Shown: in pieces, positions 1 to 5,887 of the stretch
Position numbering within the stretch: position 1 is the first letter of the stretch
Layout of the letters: every line of letters starts with the position of its first letter
Source: CAZWVM01 sp964637705
GTDB taxonomy: Bacteria; UBA8481
Reading direction: 5' to 3'
DNA: 11,388 bases
NCBI GenBank assembly: GCA_964637705.1
Contig: CAZWVM010000117.1
Location: 1 to 11,388, forward strand
Notes under the pieces: generated by a model
The model's database searches: none
Seen by the model: the letters and a program-made list of their open reading frames with translations, nothing else
Told to the model about the DNA's origin: nothing
Made by a program: the position numbers and the translations under genes

Positions 1-443
1 TCGGTCTCGCCTGCTGCGCCATCGAGATGATGGCCACCTTCGACGCCCGCTTCGATCTCGCGCGCTTCGGCTCGGAGGTCATGCGCGCCTCGCCCCGCCA
101 GGCCGATCTCATGATCGTCTCCGGCACCGTCAACAAGAAGATGGCCCATGTCATCAAGAGGCTCTACGACCAGATGGCCGCCCCCAAGTGGGTCATCGCC
201 ATGGGCGTCTGCGCCTCCACCGGCGGCATGTACCGCGTCTACAACGTCGTGCAGGGCGTCGACCGCGTCATCCCCGTCGACGTCTACGTCGGCGGATGCC
301 CGCCGCGCCCCGACGCGCTGATCGACGGCGTCATGGAGCTCCAGAAGATGATCCGCGGCGAGATCCCGCGCCCCCGTCCCTCGTGCGTCATCGAACAGAA
401 GACCGCGGCGGGCGAATACTTCACGCCAGGAGTCCCGGTATGA
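1..443 (+). CDS. nuoB: NADH-quinone oxidoreductase subunit B (NuoB), 3' part
   Basis: This is the C-terminal part of NuoB, the complex I subunit that carries the terminal [4Fe-4S] cluster N2 and passes electrons towards quinone at the cytoplasmic membrane. The gene begins before the window, and the open frame reads from base 3 as GLACCAIEMMA. All four expected cluster ligands are present: the tandem CC of GLACC, the Cys in MGVCAS and the Cys in VGGCPPRPDAL. RASPRQADLMIVSGTV and APKWVIAMG are also standard NuoB blocks. The TGA stop at 441-443 overlaps the start of the next gene as ATGA. In most nuo operons nuoC follows nuoB, so a following chaperone gene is unusual. It may mean that nuoB closes its operon here or lies in a small separate nuo cluster; the upstream sequence is not visible. 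The family assignment is very secure. Confidence 0.96.
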   Translation, partial: GLACCAIEMMATFDARFDLARFGSEVMRASPRQADLMIVSGTVNKKMAHVIKRLYDQMAAPKWVIAMGVCASTGGMYRVYNVVQGVDRVIPVDVYVGGCPPRPDALIDGVMELQKMIRGEIPRPRPSCVIEQKTAAGEYFTPGVPV

Positions 444-1387
444 GAATCCACGCCGCCCTTCTTCTGTCCCTCGCGCTCCTCGCGACAGCTCTCCCCTTGT
501 CCGCGGCCGAGCGCCCCGTCGACTGGATCGTCGCCATCGTCGACGCCGAGATCATCACCTTCACGCAGTTCGTCGAGGAGATGAGGATCGAGGCCGCCCG
601 CTCCGGCCAGCCCCTCGAGAACCTCGCGCCCGAGCAGAAGAACATGCTCGCCGATCGCGTCATGGAGAAGCTCGTCATGGACGCGCTCCTCATGCAGGAG
701 GCGCGCCGCCGTGGCATCTCCGTCACGCCCGCCGAGATCGAGGAGGAGGCCGCCCAGGCGCTCGAGAGGCTCCGCTCCCAGTTCGTCGATCAGAACACCT
801 ACGAGCGCGCCCTCGCCGCCGAGTTCACCACGCCCGAAAAGATCCGCGAGCGCTACCGCTCCCAAGCCGAGGCCCAGATTCTTCGGACCAAGCTCATCGA
901 CCAGGAGATCCGCCGGAAGATCCGCATCACCGACAGCGAGGTCATCGAGGCCTACCAGGTGCGCGGGGACGAGGTTCACGTCCGTCATGTCCTCGTCGGG
1001 GATACCTTGACGGCCGAGAACGTCCGCCGCCGCCTCGCCGCGGGCGAGGATTTCGACCAGGTCGGAGGCTCCGTCGCCGCCCTCGAGGTCGCCGACCTCG
1101 GCTGGAACCGGCGCGGCGGGCTCGTCGAGGCCTTCGAAAAGGCCGCCTTCGCGCTCTCCCCCGGCCAGACCTCCTCCGTCGTCCGCACCCGCTACGGCTA
1201 CCACGTGATCCAGCTCCTCGAGCGCCGCAAGGCCGAATTGCCCGCCTTGACCGTCGACCTGCGCGAGAAGATCTTCTCGGAGATCTATTCCTCCCGTTTC
1301 GATTCGCTCATCGAGACGTACATGCAGAACCTGCGCGACCGGGCCTACACCGAGGTGCGTGAAGAGGCGCTGAGCACGCTTTTCTAG
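440..1387 (+). CDS. surA: SurA-like periplasmic peptidyl-prolyl isomerase/chaperone
   Basis: This 315-residue exported protein has the layout of SurA/PpiC chaperones, which help fold outer-membrane and periplasmic proteins. Residues 1-23 form a signal peptide: MR, a Leu/Ala-rich core, then SAA-ER as a likely cleavage region. Residues 26-165 match a SurA N-terminal domain (VDWIVAIVDAEIIT, then long charged helices). Residues about 178-262 form one parvulin domain, with VRHVLV, DLGW, FEKAAFALSPG and YGYHVIQ, followed by a C-terminal helix. E. coli SurA has two parvulin domains; here there is one, and its central part is short. The ATG at 440 has AGGAG at 428-432. A longer open frame reaches back inside nuoB but lacks the signal peptide at its start. 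The gene overlaps nuoB by ATGA and lies 10 bases before pdxA. The surA-pdxA-rsmA order supports the symbol, but a PrsA/PpiC-type name would also fit. Confidence 0.88.
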   Translation: MRIHAALLLSLALLATALPLSAAERPVDWIVAIVDAEIITFTQFVEEMRIEAARSGQPLENLAPEQKNMLADRVMEKLVMDALLMQEARRRGISVTPAEIEEEAAQALERLRSQFVDQNTYERALAAEFTTPEKIRERYRSQAEAQILRTKLIDQEIRRKIRITDSEVIEAYQVRGDEVHVRHVLVGDTLTAENVRRRLAAGEDFDQVGGSVAALEVADLGWNRRGGLVEAFEKAAFALSPGQTSSVVRTRYGYHVIQLLERRKAELPALTVDLREKIFSEIYSSRFDSLIETYMQNLRDRAYTEVREEALSTLF

Positions 1388-1397
1388 GAGGGGTCCG

Positions 1398-2342
1398 GTG
1401 CGCATCGCGGTCACGGTCGGCGACGCCGCCGGCATCGGTCCCGAGGTCGCGCTGCGGTCGCTGGCCGTCGCGAGCGCTCCCGTCATTCTCGTCGGACCCG
1501 CCAACGCCGTTCGCGAATCGGCACGGCGGCTCGGCGTCCCGCTCGAGGCCCACGAGATACTCGACACGGGCGACCTGCCGCTCGAACTTCTCTGCTCCGG
1601 CCGCAACGATGCCGCGACCGGCCGCGCCTCGCACCGCGCGGTCGAAACCGCCGTTCGACTCGTCCTCGAGGGTCGCGCCTCCGCCCTTGTCACCGCACCC
1701 ATCTCCAAGGCCGCCTGGGGACTCGCCGGGATCCACGATCCGGGCCACACCGAGTTCATCGGCCGCCTCGCGGGTGGCACCCCGGTCATGGGATTCGCCG
1801 GCGTCGAGGAGAACGGCCGACCGCTCCGGCTCGCGCTCGCGACCATCCACGAACCGATCGCTCGCGTGCCTTCCCTGCTCTCCGTCGCCTCGCTGCTCGA
1901 AGTGATCCGCATCGCGCACCGCGACCTCGTCGCGCGCTTCCGCATCGCTTCGCCGCGCATCGGCGTGGCCGGTCTCAACCCGCACGCCGGCGAGAACGGG
2001 AGGATCGGAACGGAGGAACAGACGGTGATCGGTCCCGCGATCCGCGCGGCTCGCGAGGAGGGCATCGGCGCCGAGGGCCCCCTCCCGGGTGACGCGCTCT
2101 TCCTGCCGAGGATGCGAGGCCGCTTCGACCTCGTCGTCGCCCAGTATCACGACCAGGGCCTCGCTCCCTTCAAGGCCCTGACTTCCGGCTCCGGGGTCAA
2201 CGTCACCCTCGGCCTCTCCGTGATCCGGACCTCCCCCGACCACGGCACGGCCTTCGATATCGCGGGCCGCTCCCAGGCCGATCCCTCCAGCATGGGCGCC
2301 GCCATACGCCTCGCGGAACAACTCGCCTCCGGCCGGGCCTGA
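1398..2342 (+). CDS. pdxA: 4-hydroxythreonine-4-phosphate dehydrogenase PdxA
   Basis: PdxA oxidises 4-phosphohydroxy-L-threonine with NAD(P)+. After decarboxylation, the product is condensed by PdxJ in the DXP-dependent pathway to pyridoxal phosphate. The 314-residue length is close to the family norm of about 330. Visible motifs are GDAAGIGPE (8-16; usually GDPAGIGPE), PISK (101-104), GHTEF with substrate-binding His117/Thr118, NPHAGENG (194-201), YHDQGLAPFK (250-259) and DHGTAFDIAG (281-290). His151, His196 and His251 correspond to the metal ligands of E. coli PdxA. The start is GTG at 1398, with AGGAGG at 1386-1391 overlapping the upstream TAG stop, so translation is probably coupled to surA. 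The related PdxA2 enzymes of four-carbon sugar-acid catabolism share these motifs, but the surA/rsmA context favours the vitamin B6 role. Confidence 0.95.
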   Translation: MRIAVTVGDAAGIGPEVALRSLAVASAPVILVGPANAVRESARRLGVPLEAHEILDTGDLPLELLCSGRNDAATGRASHRAVETAVRLVLEGRASALVTAPISKAAWGLAGIHDPGHTEFIGRLAGGTPVMGFAGVEENGRPLRLALATIHEPIARVPSLLSVASLLEVIRIAHRDLVARFRIASPRIGVAGLNPHAGENGRIGTEEQTVIGPAIRAAREEGIGAEGPLPGDALFLPRMRGRFDLVVAQYHDQGLAPFKALTSGSGVNVTLGLSVIRTSPDHGTAFDIAGRSQADPSSMGAAIRLAEQLASGRA

Positions 2343-2350
2343 TTCCCGCC

Positions 2351-3196
2351 GTGAATCTCACGAGCGTCACCACGATCAAGGAACTCATGTCCCGCCATGG
2401 CCTGCGCCCCTCCCGGAACCTCGGCCAGAACTTCTTCCTCAGCGCACCGGCCCTCGAAACGATCGTCGAGGCCGCCTCCCCCGCCGGCGAGTCCTGCCTC
2501 GAGATCGGCCCCGGGCTCGGGACGCTCACCCGCGCCCTGGCCACCCGGGCCCGGACCGTCACGGCCGTCGAGATTTCCCGGCGCCTGGAGCCGCTCCTGG
2601 CCGAGACCCTCGCGGATCTCGACAATGTCCGCGTCCTTTACGAGGATTTCCTCCGGGTCGCTCTCGAGGATCCCCCGGGGGGATGGGTCGTCGCCGCCAA
2701 TCTCCCCTACGTCATCACGACGCCGGCCCTCTTCCGTTTCCTCGATGGCGAGATCGCCTGGAAGCGCATCGTCGTCACCGTCCAGGCGGAACTGGCCGAG
2801 CGGCTCGTCGCGCCCCACGACACGGCGGAATACGGGGCCCTCTCGGTGGCCGCGCAGAGTGCCGCGACGATCGTGATCCTGCGTCGGCTCCCCTCCTCCT
2901 GCTTCTGGCCCCGCCCTCGCGTCGAATCGGCGATCGTTCTCATGACGCCGCGTTCTCTCCCGCGGCCTCGTTCCCTCCGCGCTCTCCTTCGCGCCGCCTT
3001 CTCGGCGCGGCGCAAGACGCTCTGGAACGCTCTCGCCGGGATTCCGGGGGGGCGAGATGCCCTCGGGGCGTCGGGACTCGACGTCAAGGCGCGGCCTGAA
3101 ACTTTGTCCGTCGAGGAGTGGATGGGATTGGCCGGATCGCTTGACCGCGACCCGACGGGGGCGGTCGCGGGTCCGGAGGAACGGAGGGAAACGTGA
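2351..3196 (+). CDS. rsmA: 16S rRNA adenine-N6,N6 dimethyltransferase RsmA (KsgA)
   Basis: RsmA/KsgA uses S-adenosylmethionine to dimethylate two adjacent adenines in the 3'-terminal helix of 16S rRNA, a late checkpoint of 30S assembly. The 281-residue protein shows NLGQNFF (23-29), the SAM-binding glycine motif EIGPGLGTLT (51-60), an acidic residue at the end of strand 2 (TAVEIS, 71-76), the catalytic NLPY (117-120), PRPRVESAIV (187-196) and AFSARRKTLWNAL (216-228), in family order. The GTG at 2351 comes eight bases after the pdxA stop without a strong Shine-Dalgarno. The alternative ATG at 2393 would remove conserved residues before GLRPSRNLGQ. The C-terminal extension after residue 260 is Gly/Pro/Arg-rich and probably disordered. 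The stop overlaps the next gene as GTGA. The surA-pdxA-rsmA arrangement is known from E. coli and other bacteria. Confidence 0.96.
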   Translation: MNLTSVTTIKELMSRHGLRPSRNLGQNFFLSAPALETIVEAASPAGESCLEIGPGLGTLTRALATRARTVTAVEISRRLEPLLAETLADLDNVRVLYEDFLRVALEDPPGGWVVAANLPYVITTPALFRFLDGEIAWKRIVVTVQAELAERLVAPHDTAEYGALSVAAQSAATIVILRRLPSSCFWPRPRVESAIVLMTPRSLPRPRSLRALLRAAFSARRKTLWNALAGIPGGRDALGASGLDVKARPETLSVEEWMGLAGSLDRDPTGAVAGPEERRET

Positions 3197-3726
3197 TCGA
3201 GAGGGATCAGGATTCGATCCGGGGGGGCCTCGCCGAGGGCCGAATCGGGCTCTCCCCTTGCCGCTTGGCCTGTCCCGGGTGTCCTGAAACCGTCCGGCCC
3301 GAGGCCCTGCAGGTGCGCCTGGTCGGCGTCGGACCCGACGTGGAAGCCCGTGCCCGCGCCCTGCTCCCGCGATTCGTCGAGATCGCCTCCGGCGAACTCC
3401 CGACCGATCCCGATGTGATCGCCCGTTGGAAGGAGGCCGGAATCCGTCGCCTGCTCGTTCCGGTCCTCGGCTCGGAAAATGTCCATGATCGGCGTGCCGG
3501 CGTGCCGGGAGCCTACAGGGCTGCGATCGGCACCCTCGACGCTGCCCGTCGCGCGGGACTCGAGGCCCAACTTCTCGTTCCCGCGCCCCGTGCCGGCTTT
3601 GAAGGCCTTGGCAGGACGGAATTCGAAGCCCTGCGTGCCGTCATGCGCCTGGGTTGGCAGCATAATGCCCGCGTGCGTTGGTATGAGGAACCCGCTCCAC
3701 CTTGCATCGCTTCGAATCCGGAGTAG
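3193..3726 (+). CDS. Short radical SAM-like protein with CX3CX2C motif
   Basis: This 177-residue protein has Cys23, Cys27 and Cys30 in CRLACPGC, the exact CX3CX2C spacing by which radical SAM enzymes bind their [4Fe-4S] cluster. Further weak matches follow in the right order: VRLVGVGPD (41-49) where a GGE-type strand would be, VEIASGELPTDPDV (62-75) like the TNG/GxxL segment, and HDRRAGVPGAY (98-108) like the HDxxxGxPGsf segment of MoaA/SPASM-type enzymes. Radical SAM cores are usually over 200 residues. Here the helix between the cluster loop and strand 2 is nearly absent, and the chain ends where the later barrel strands should be. The GTG start at 3193 has GGAGG at 3183-3187 and overlaps the rsmA stop, so it is probably translated with rsmA. 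No substrate can be named. It could be a reduced enzyme, a decayed one, or an unrelated Cys-motif protein; assignment is by motif only. Confidence 0.5.
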   Translation: MIERDQDSIRGGLAEGRIGLSPCRLACPGCPETVRPEALQVRLVGVGPDVEARARALLPRFVEIASGELPTDPDVIARWKEAGIRRLLVPVLGSENVHDRRAGVPGAYRAAIGTLDAARRAGLEAQLLVPAPRAGFEGLGRTEFEALRAVMRLGWQHNARVRWYEEPAPPCIASNPE

Positions 3727-3729
3727 AAT
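3702..3729 (+). promoter_or_regulatory. Candidate sigma70-type promoter
   Basis: TTGCAT (3702-3707) and TAGAAT (3724-3729) are separated by 16 bases; TAGAAT differs from TATAAT at one position. The site lies over the last codons of the radical SAM-like gene. Transcription would begin near 3736, where an ATG stands. It could drive the small reading frame at 3736 and/or the phosphatase-like gene at 3986. The -35 match is weak (TTG only). Confidence 0.4.
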
Positions 3730-3985
3730 CGAGTGATGACGCGAGGGCCGAGCGAACCCGGGAAACCCAGGAAAACCTATGGAAAGCCCTGCCTTGTTCG
3801 CTACGTTGCGAAGGCCACCCCCGCCGAATACCAGTTGGCCTCGGGCACGGTGAACGCGCTGAAATGCAGGAGGAATCCGCCCGGGTGCCGTGGCCGCGGC
3901 CGAGGGGGATTCCTGGAGCCCCCGCCTTGGGGTTGACGGGTTCCGGGACGGCGCACGGCCTCCGGTTCGTCATGACGGATTGCCC
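3727..3985 (+). other. Spacer without a convincing gene
   Basis: This stretch of about 260 bases separates the nuoB-to-radical-SAM run from the lower-GC genes downstream. Two short + frames are open, neither with recognisable homology: 3736-3936, and one ending at 3989 that would overlap the next gene as ATGA. A good Shine-Dalgarno-like AGGAGG stands at 3868-3873, but the nearest GTG codons (3885, 3890) are 11 and 16 bases away. A GGCCGCGGCC palindrome (3892-3901) is unremarkable in DNA this GC-rich. I see no tRNA, terminator or array here. It may be leader sequence or the remains of a decayed gene. Confidence 0.5.
3736..3936 (+). CDS. Doubtful small basic protein (66 residues)
   Basis: An ATG stands six bases after the TAGAAT of the candidate promoter, so a leaderless message could start on it; a GTG one codon earlier is also in frame. 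The product would be 66 residues, basic, with a plausible centre (YVAKATPAEYQLASGTVNAL) but an Arg/Gly/Pro-rich end typical of spurious frames in GC-rich DNA. The overlapping +3 frame looks more codon-like in the second half (from about 3864), so either neither frame is real or a frameshift joins them. No family is recognised. Confidence 0.22.
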   Translation: MTRGPSEPGKPRKTYGKPCLVRYVAKATPAEYQLASGTVNALKCRRNPPGCRGRGRGGFLEPPPWG

Positions 3986-4672
3986 ATGAAGACGCGGATC
4001 ACGTCGCAGAATGCATCGACATCCCTCAGGGGCTGGGAAGTCGCGTTGGGCGTCGAAGAAGAGAGGCCTGAATCCAGCAATCTCGTGGAATGCGTGGAGT
4101 TTCCGAGCGGGGCGAAGAGTTTCTACATCTTCGACTTGCCCTGCGGCTCCGCTCGCTTCCTCTCCGTGGCTGGCATCCTGAGGGGTTGGGTAGGCTCTTT
4201 TGGTCTGCTCTTTCCCGACCCGGATGAGGCCTTGGCACGGATTCGCATCGAGGCCGCCGCCCTTGGAGGGATCTTGCACGGCGCCAAGGCCGTCTTCTTC
4301 TCAGTCACGCCCGACGTCGGCACTGTTACCATCGCTTCAGCGGGGTTTGATGGCCTGATCGCGATCGATACGGAGAAAAATGTCGAGTTGCTTTCCTTGG
4401 ATGCGAGCGACGATCTCTCTTCCGGTCCCAAGAGCCTGGTCCGTAAGCAATTGATCTCGTTGGAGGTCGGCCATTCGTTGCTCTTCACGTCAGTGAAATC
4501 GATGGAAGGATCTCGAGATCAATTGAAGCTCGAATGGGAACGTATCATAAAGAAAGCCAAAGGTTCATCTGCCTTGTCCTGCCTGATGACAACGGCGGAG
4601 GTCATGCAAGGCGAAGAGGGGAGGATGCACGTTCCCCCTCTCGTTTGGTTGAAGAGAGTATCGACCGAGTAA
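3986..4672 (+). CDS. Divergent SpoIIE/PP2C-like protein, probably catalytically dead
   Basis: I do not recognise a close family for this 228-residue protein, but its pattern resembles the SpoIIE/RsbU branch of PP2C phosphatases. FYIFDLPCGSA (46-56) sits where these have DvsGHG, followed by a helix (FLSVAGILRGWV). TVTIASAGFDGLIAI (113-127) resembles the tatiAsAGHpPpll strand pair, and HSLLFTSVKSMEG (163-175) resembles lllyTDGlvE. The acidic metal-binding residues of the last motif (TDG) and the late DD.T motif appear to be missing, so phosphatase activity is unlikely. No signal peptide or membrane segment is visible. The ATG at 3986 lacks a Shine-Dalgarno; an in-frame GTG at 3890 would add 32 low-complexity residues. 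Codon use (more GAA, TTG, AAT) and base composition differ from the region-1 genes. The frame is probably real; the family is tentative. Confidence 0.5.
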   Translation: MKTRITSQNASTSLRGWEVALGVEEERPESSNLVECVEFPSGAKSFYIFDLPCGSARFLSVAGILRGWVGSFGLLFPDPDEALARIRIEAAALGGILHGAKAVFFSVTPDVGTVTIASAGFDGLIAIDTEKNVELLSLDASDDLSSGPKSLVRKQLISLEVGHSLLFTSVKSMEGSRDQLKLEWERIIKKAKGSSALSCLMTTAEVMQGEEGRMHVPPLVWLKRVSTE

Positions 4673-4725
4673 TGCTCTCCACCTTGATTTCCAGTTCACG
4701 GGCATCCCTTTATGGGATTGAAAAG

Positions 4726-4768
4726 ATTTGAATTAAAATATTGACATTAATTTCGATCTCATTCAAAT
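4726..4768 (+). repeat. 8-bp inverted repeat bracketing a promoter
   Basis: ATTTGAAT (4726-4733) and its exact reverse complement ATTCAAAT (4761-4768) lie 27 bases apart. A second pair, AATTAA (4731-4736) and TTAATT (4747-4752), is nested around TTGACA. The right arm overlaps the presumed -10. This is where an operator would be expected, and the HTH protein encoded just downstream is an obvious candidate ligand (inference). AT-rich DNA makes chance short repeats more likely. Confidence 0.45.
4741..4768 (+). promoter_or_regulatory. Sigma70-type promoter upstream of the HTH gene
   Basis: An exact TTGACA (4741-4746) is followed after 16 bases by TCAAAT (4763-4768), four of six matches to TATAAT. 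It lies in the most AT-rich part of the window, within the 136-base spacer 4673-4808, about 40 bases before the GTG at 4809. It would transcribe the HTH gene and probably the M23 and FapA-like genes after it. A weak ATCCC/GGGAT hairpin at 4704-4718 precedes it but has no T-run. Confidence 0.6.
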
Positions 4769-4808
4769 TTACCACGGCTTCAAGTTTTCGACATCGCGGG
4801 AGAGAGAC

Positions 4809-5039
4809 GTGTCAGAACAACAGAACAGGCGAGACGAATACCTTACGAGCAAAGAAGCCGAGGAATACCTCAAGGTATCCAGCGTAACACTTTGGAGACT
4901 TGTGAAAGAGGGCCAACTTCCTGTGTATAAGATTCATAACCGTAATCGATACAGGAAGTCGGACTTGGATGTCTTCATGGAGTCTCACCGGATCGGGCCT
5001 GCCTTGGCAGAGCCAGCGAGCGCTAGCAAGGATAGCTGA
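4809..5039 (+). CDS. Excisionase/MerR-type helix-turn-helix protein
   Basis: This 76-residue protein is almost entirely one winged-helix DNA-binding domain of the excisionase/HTH_17 type. EYLTSKEAEEYLKVSSVTLWRLVKEG (10-35) gives the helix-turn-helix, and LPVYKIHNRNRYRKSDLDVFM (37-57) gives the wing and final helix. Family members include phage excisionases and small regulators such as BldC; no integrase is nearby, so a regulator is likelier. The start is GTG at 4809 with GGGAG at 4798-4802. The gene follows the AT-rich promoter region and lies 29 bases before the M23 gene, so the two are probably cotranscribed. It may regulate its own promoter (inference). The target is unknown. Confidence 0.85.
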   Translation: MSEQQNRRDEYLTSKEAEEYLKVSSVTLWRLVKEGQLPVYKIHNRNRYRKSDLDVFMESHRIGPALAEPASASKDS

Positions 5040-5068
5040 TCCGGCATCTCTTCAAAGCGGGAGGGGTC

Positions 5069-5860
5069 GTGCGGAGCTACCGCATACGAAGGCCTTATCG
5101 CGTCGGCCGACACTTCAGCCGCATGGACCGAGTCATCGTCTTCTCGATGATTCTCACGGCGGTGCTCTTCGTCGCTCTCGATTCTCCGGCTTCCCTGACT
5201 GATCGATCCGCCTGGGCCATTTCAAATCGTTTCGCTTCCACGGATTTGTCCCTTCCCTCCTTCCTCCAGACCGTCAAGGCCACCCAGGTGGCCAGCTCCA
5301 TGCTTGATCTTCCGGAGATTCGCCGCAACGGTAGCTACGCTTGGGGCGGCGCCATGATCGAAAGGGATTTCATCCGGAACATGGTCGATGAGACTCCCCC
5401 GGAGATCGTATCGCGCGCGCCCGTCTCGGCTGTGCTCCTCAGCATGCCGGACGAGGCCCGGACTCTCGAAGATCGATCCCGTGTGCGCGTGACGTCGGGC
5501 TTCGGCTACCGGCGCATGGGGGGAAGCGTTCGGCATCATGACGGCATCGACATCAGCATGCCCTACGGGGCTCCGATCTTTGCGCACCAGGACGGTGTAG
5601 TATCCTACGCCGGTTGGCGCAGCGGCTACGGCTATCTCGTGATTATCGACCATGAGGGCGGGAAGCAGACCTATTACGCGCACGCGTCCCGCCTGAGGGT
5701 CACTGTCGGAGACGTCGTGACGAAGGGGACGCCGGTCGCAAGCGCCGGCAGCACCGGCCGCGCCTTCGGCACGCATCTCCATTTCGAGATCCGGTATGAC
5801 GGAGTCCCCGTCGATCCGGAAAGCGAGTTTCTCTCAAACACCGCTTCTGTCTCATCCTGA
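5069..5860 (+). CDS. Membrane-anchored M23 (LytM) metallopeptidase
   Basis: M23 peptidases are zinc endopeptidases that cut peptide cross-links in peptidoglycan. The 263-residue protein has a basic N-terminus (1-20), one membrane segment at about 21-38 (VIVFSMILTAVLFVAL), a linker to about residue 135 and a C-terminal LytM domain (about 137-252). The zinc and catalytic residues are complete: His157 and Asp161 in HHDGID, His205 in YYAHAS, and His236 and His238 in THLHFE. SGFGYR and GVVSYAGWRSGYG are also typical. The active site should therefore face the periplasm, anchored by the inner membrane, and the enzyme looks active rather than a degenerate EnvC/NlpD-like activator. The GTG at 5069 has GGAGG at 5060-5064. 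The linker shows no long coiled coil. The gene lies 29 bases after the HTH gene and 27 before the FapA-like gene. Its wall substrate bond cannot be told from sequence. Confidence 0.93.
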   Translation: MRSYRIRRPYRVGRHFSRMDRVIVFSMILTAVLFVALDSPASLTDRSAWAISNRFASTDLSLPSFLQTVKATQVASSMLDLPEIRRNGSYAWGGAMIERDFIRNMVDETPPEIVSRAPVSAVLLSMPDEARTLEDRSRVRVTSGFGYRRMGGSVRHHDGIDISMPYGAPIFAHQDGVVSYAGWRSGYGYLVIIDHEGGKQTYYAHASRLRVTVGDVVTKGTPVASAGSTGRAFGTHLHFEIRYDGVPVDPESEFLSNTASVSS

Positions 5861-5887
5861 CGAATCCCCCCAGCCTCCTGTGATCTC

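Noticed and set aside
284..2065. Long minus-strand open frame (593 codons) opposite nuoB, surA and pdxA
   Set aside because: It spans three well-supported genes, has a low-complexity composition and no recognisable domain; antisense open frames are expected in GC-rich coding DNA.
4704..4718. ATCCC/GGGAT hairpin as a terminator after the phosphatase-like gene
   Set aside because: The stem is only five base pairs with no following T-run.
4809..5039. Excisionase-like gene as a sign of a prophage or integrative element
   Set aside because: No integrase, attachment repeats or phage genes are present; the HTH_17 fold is also common in ordinary regulators.
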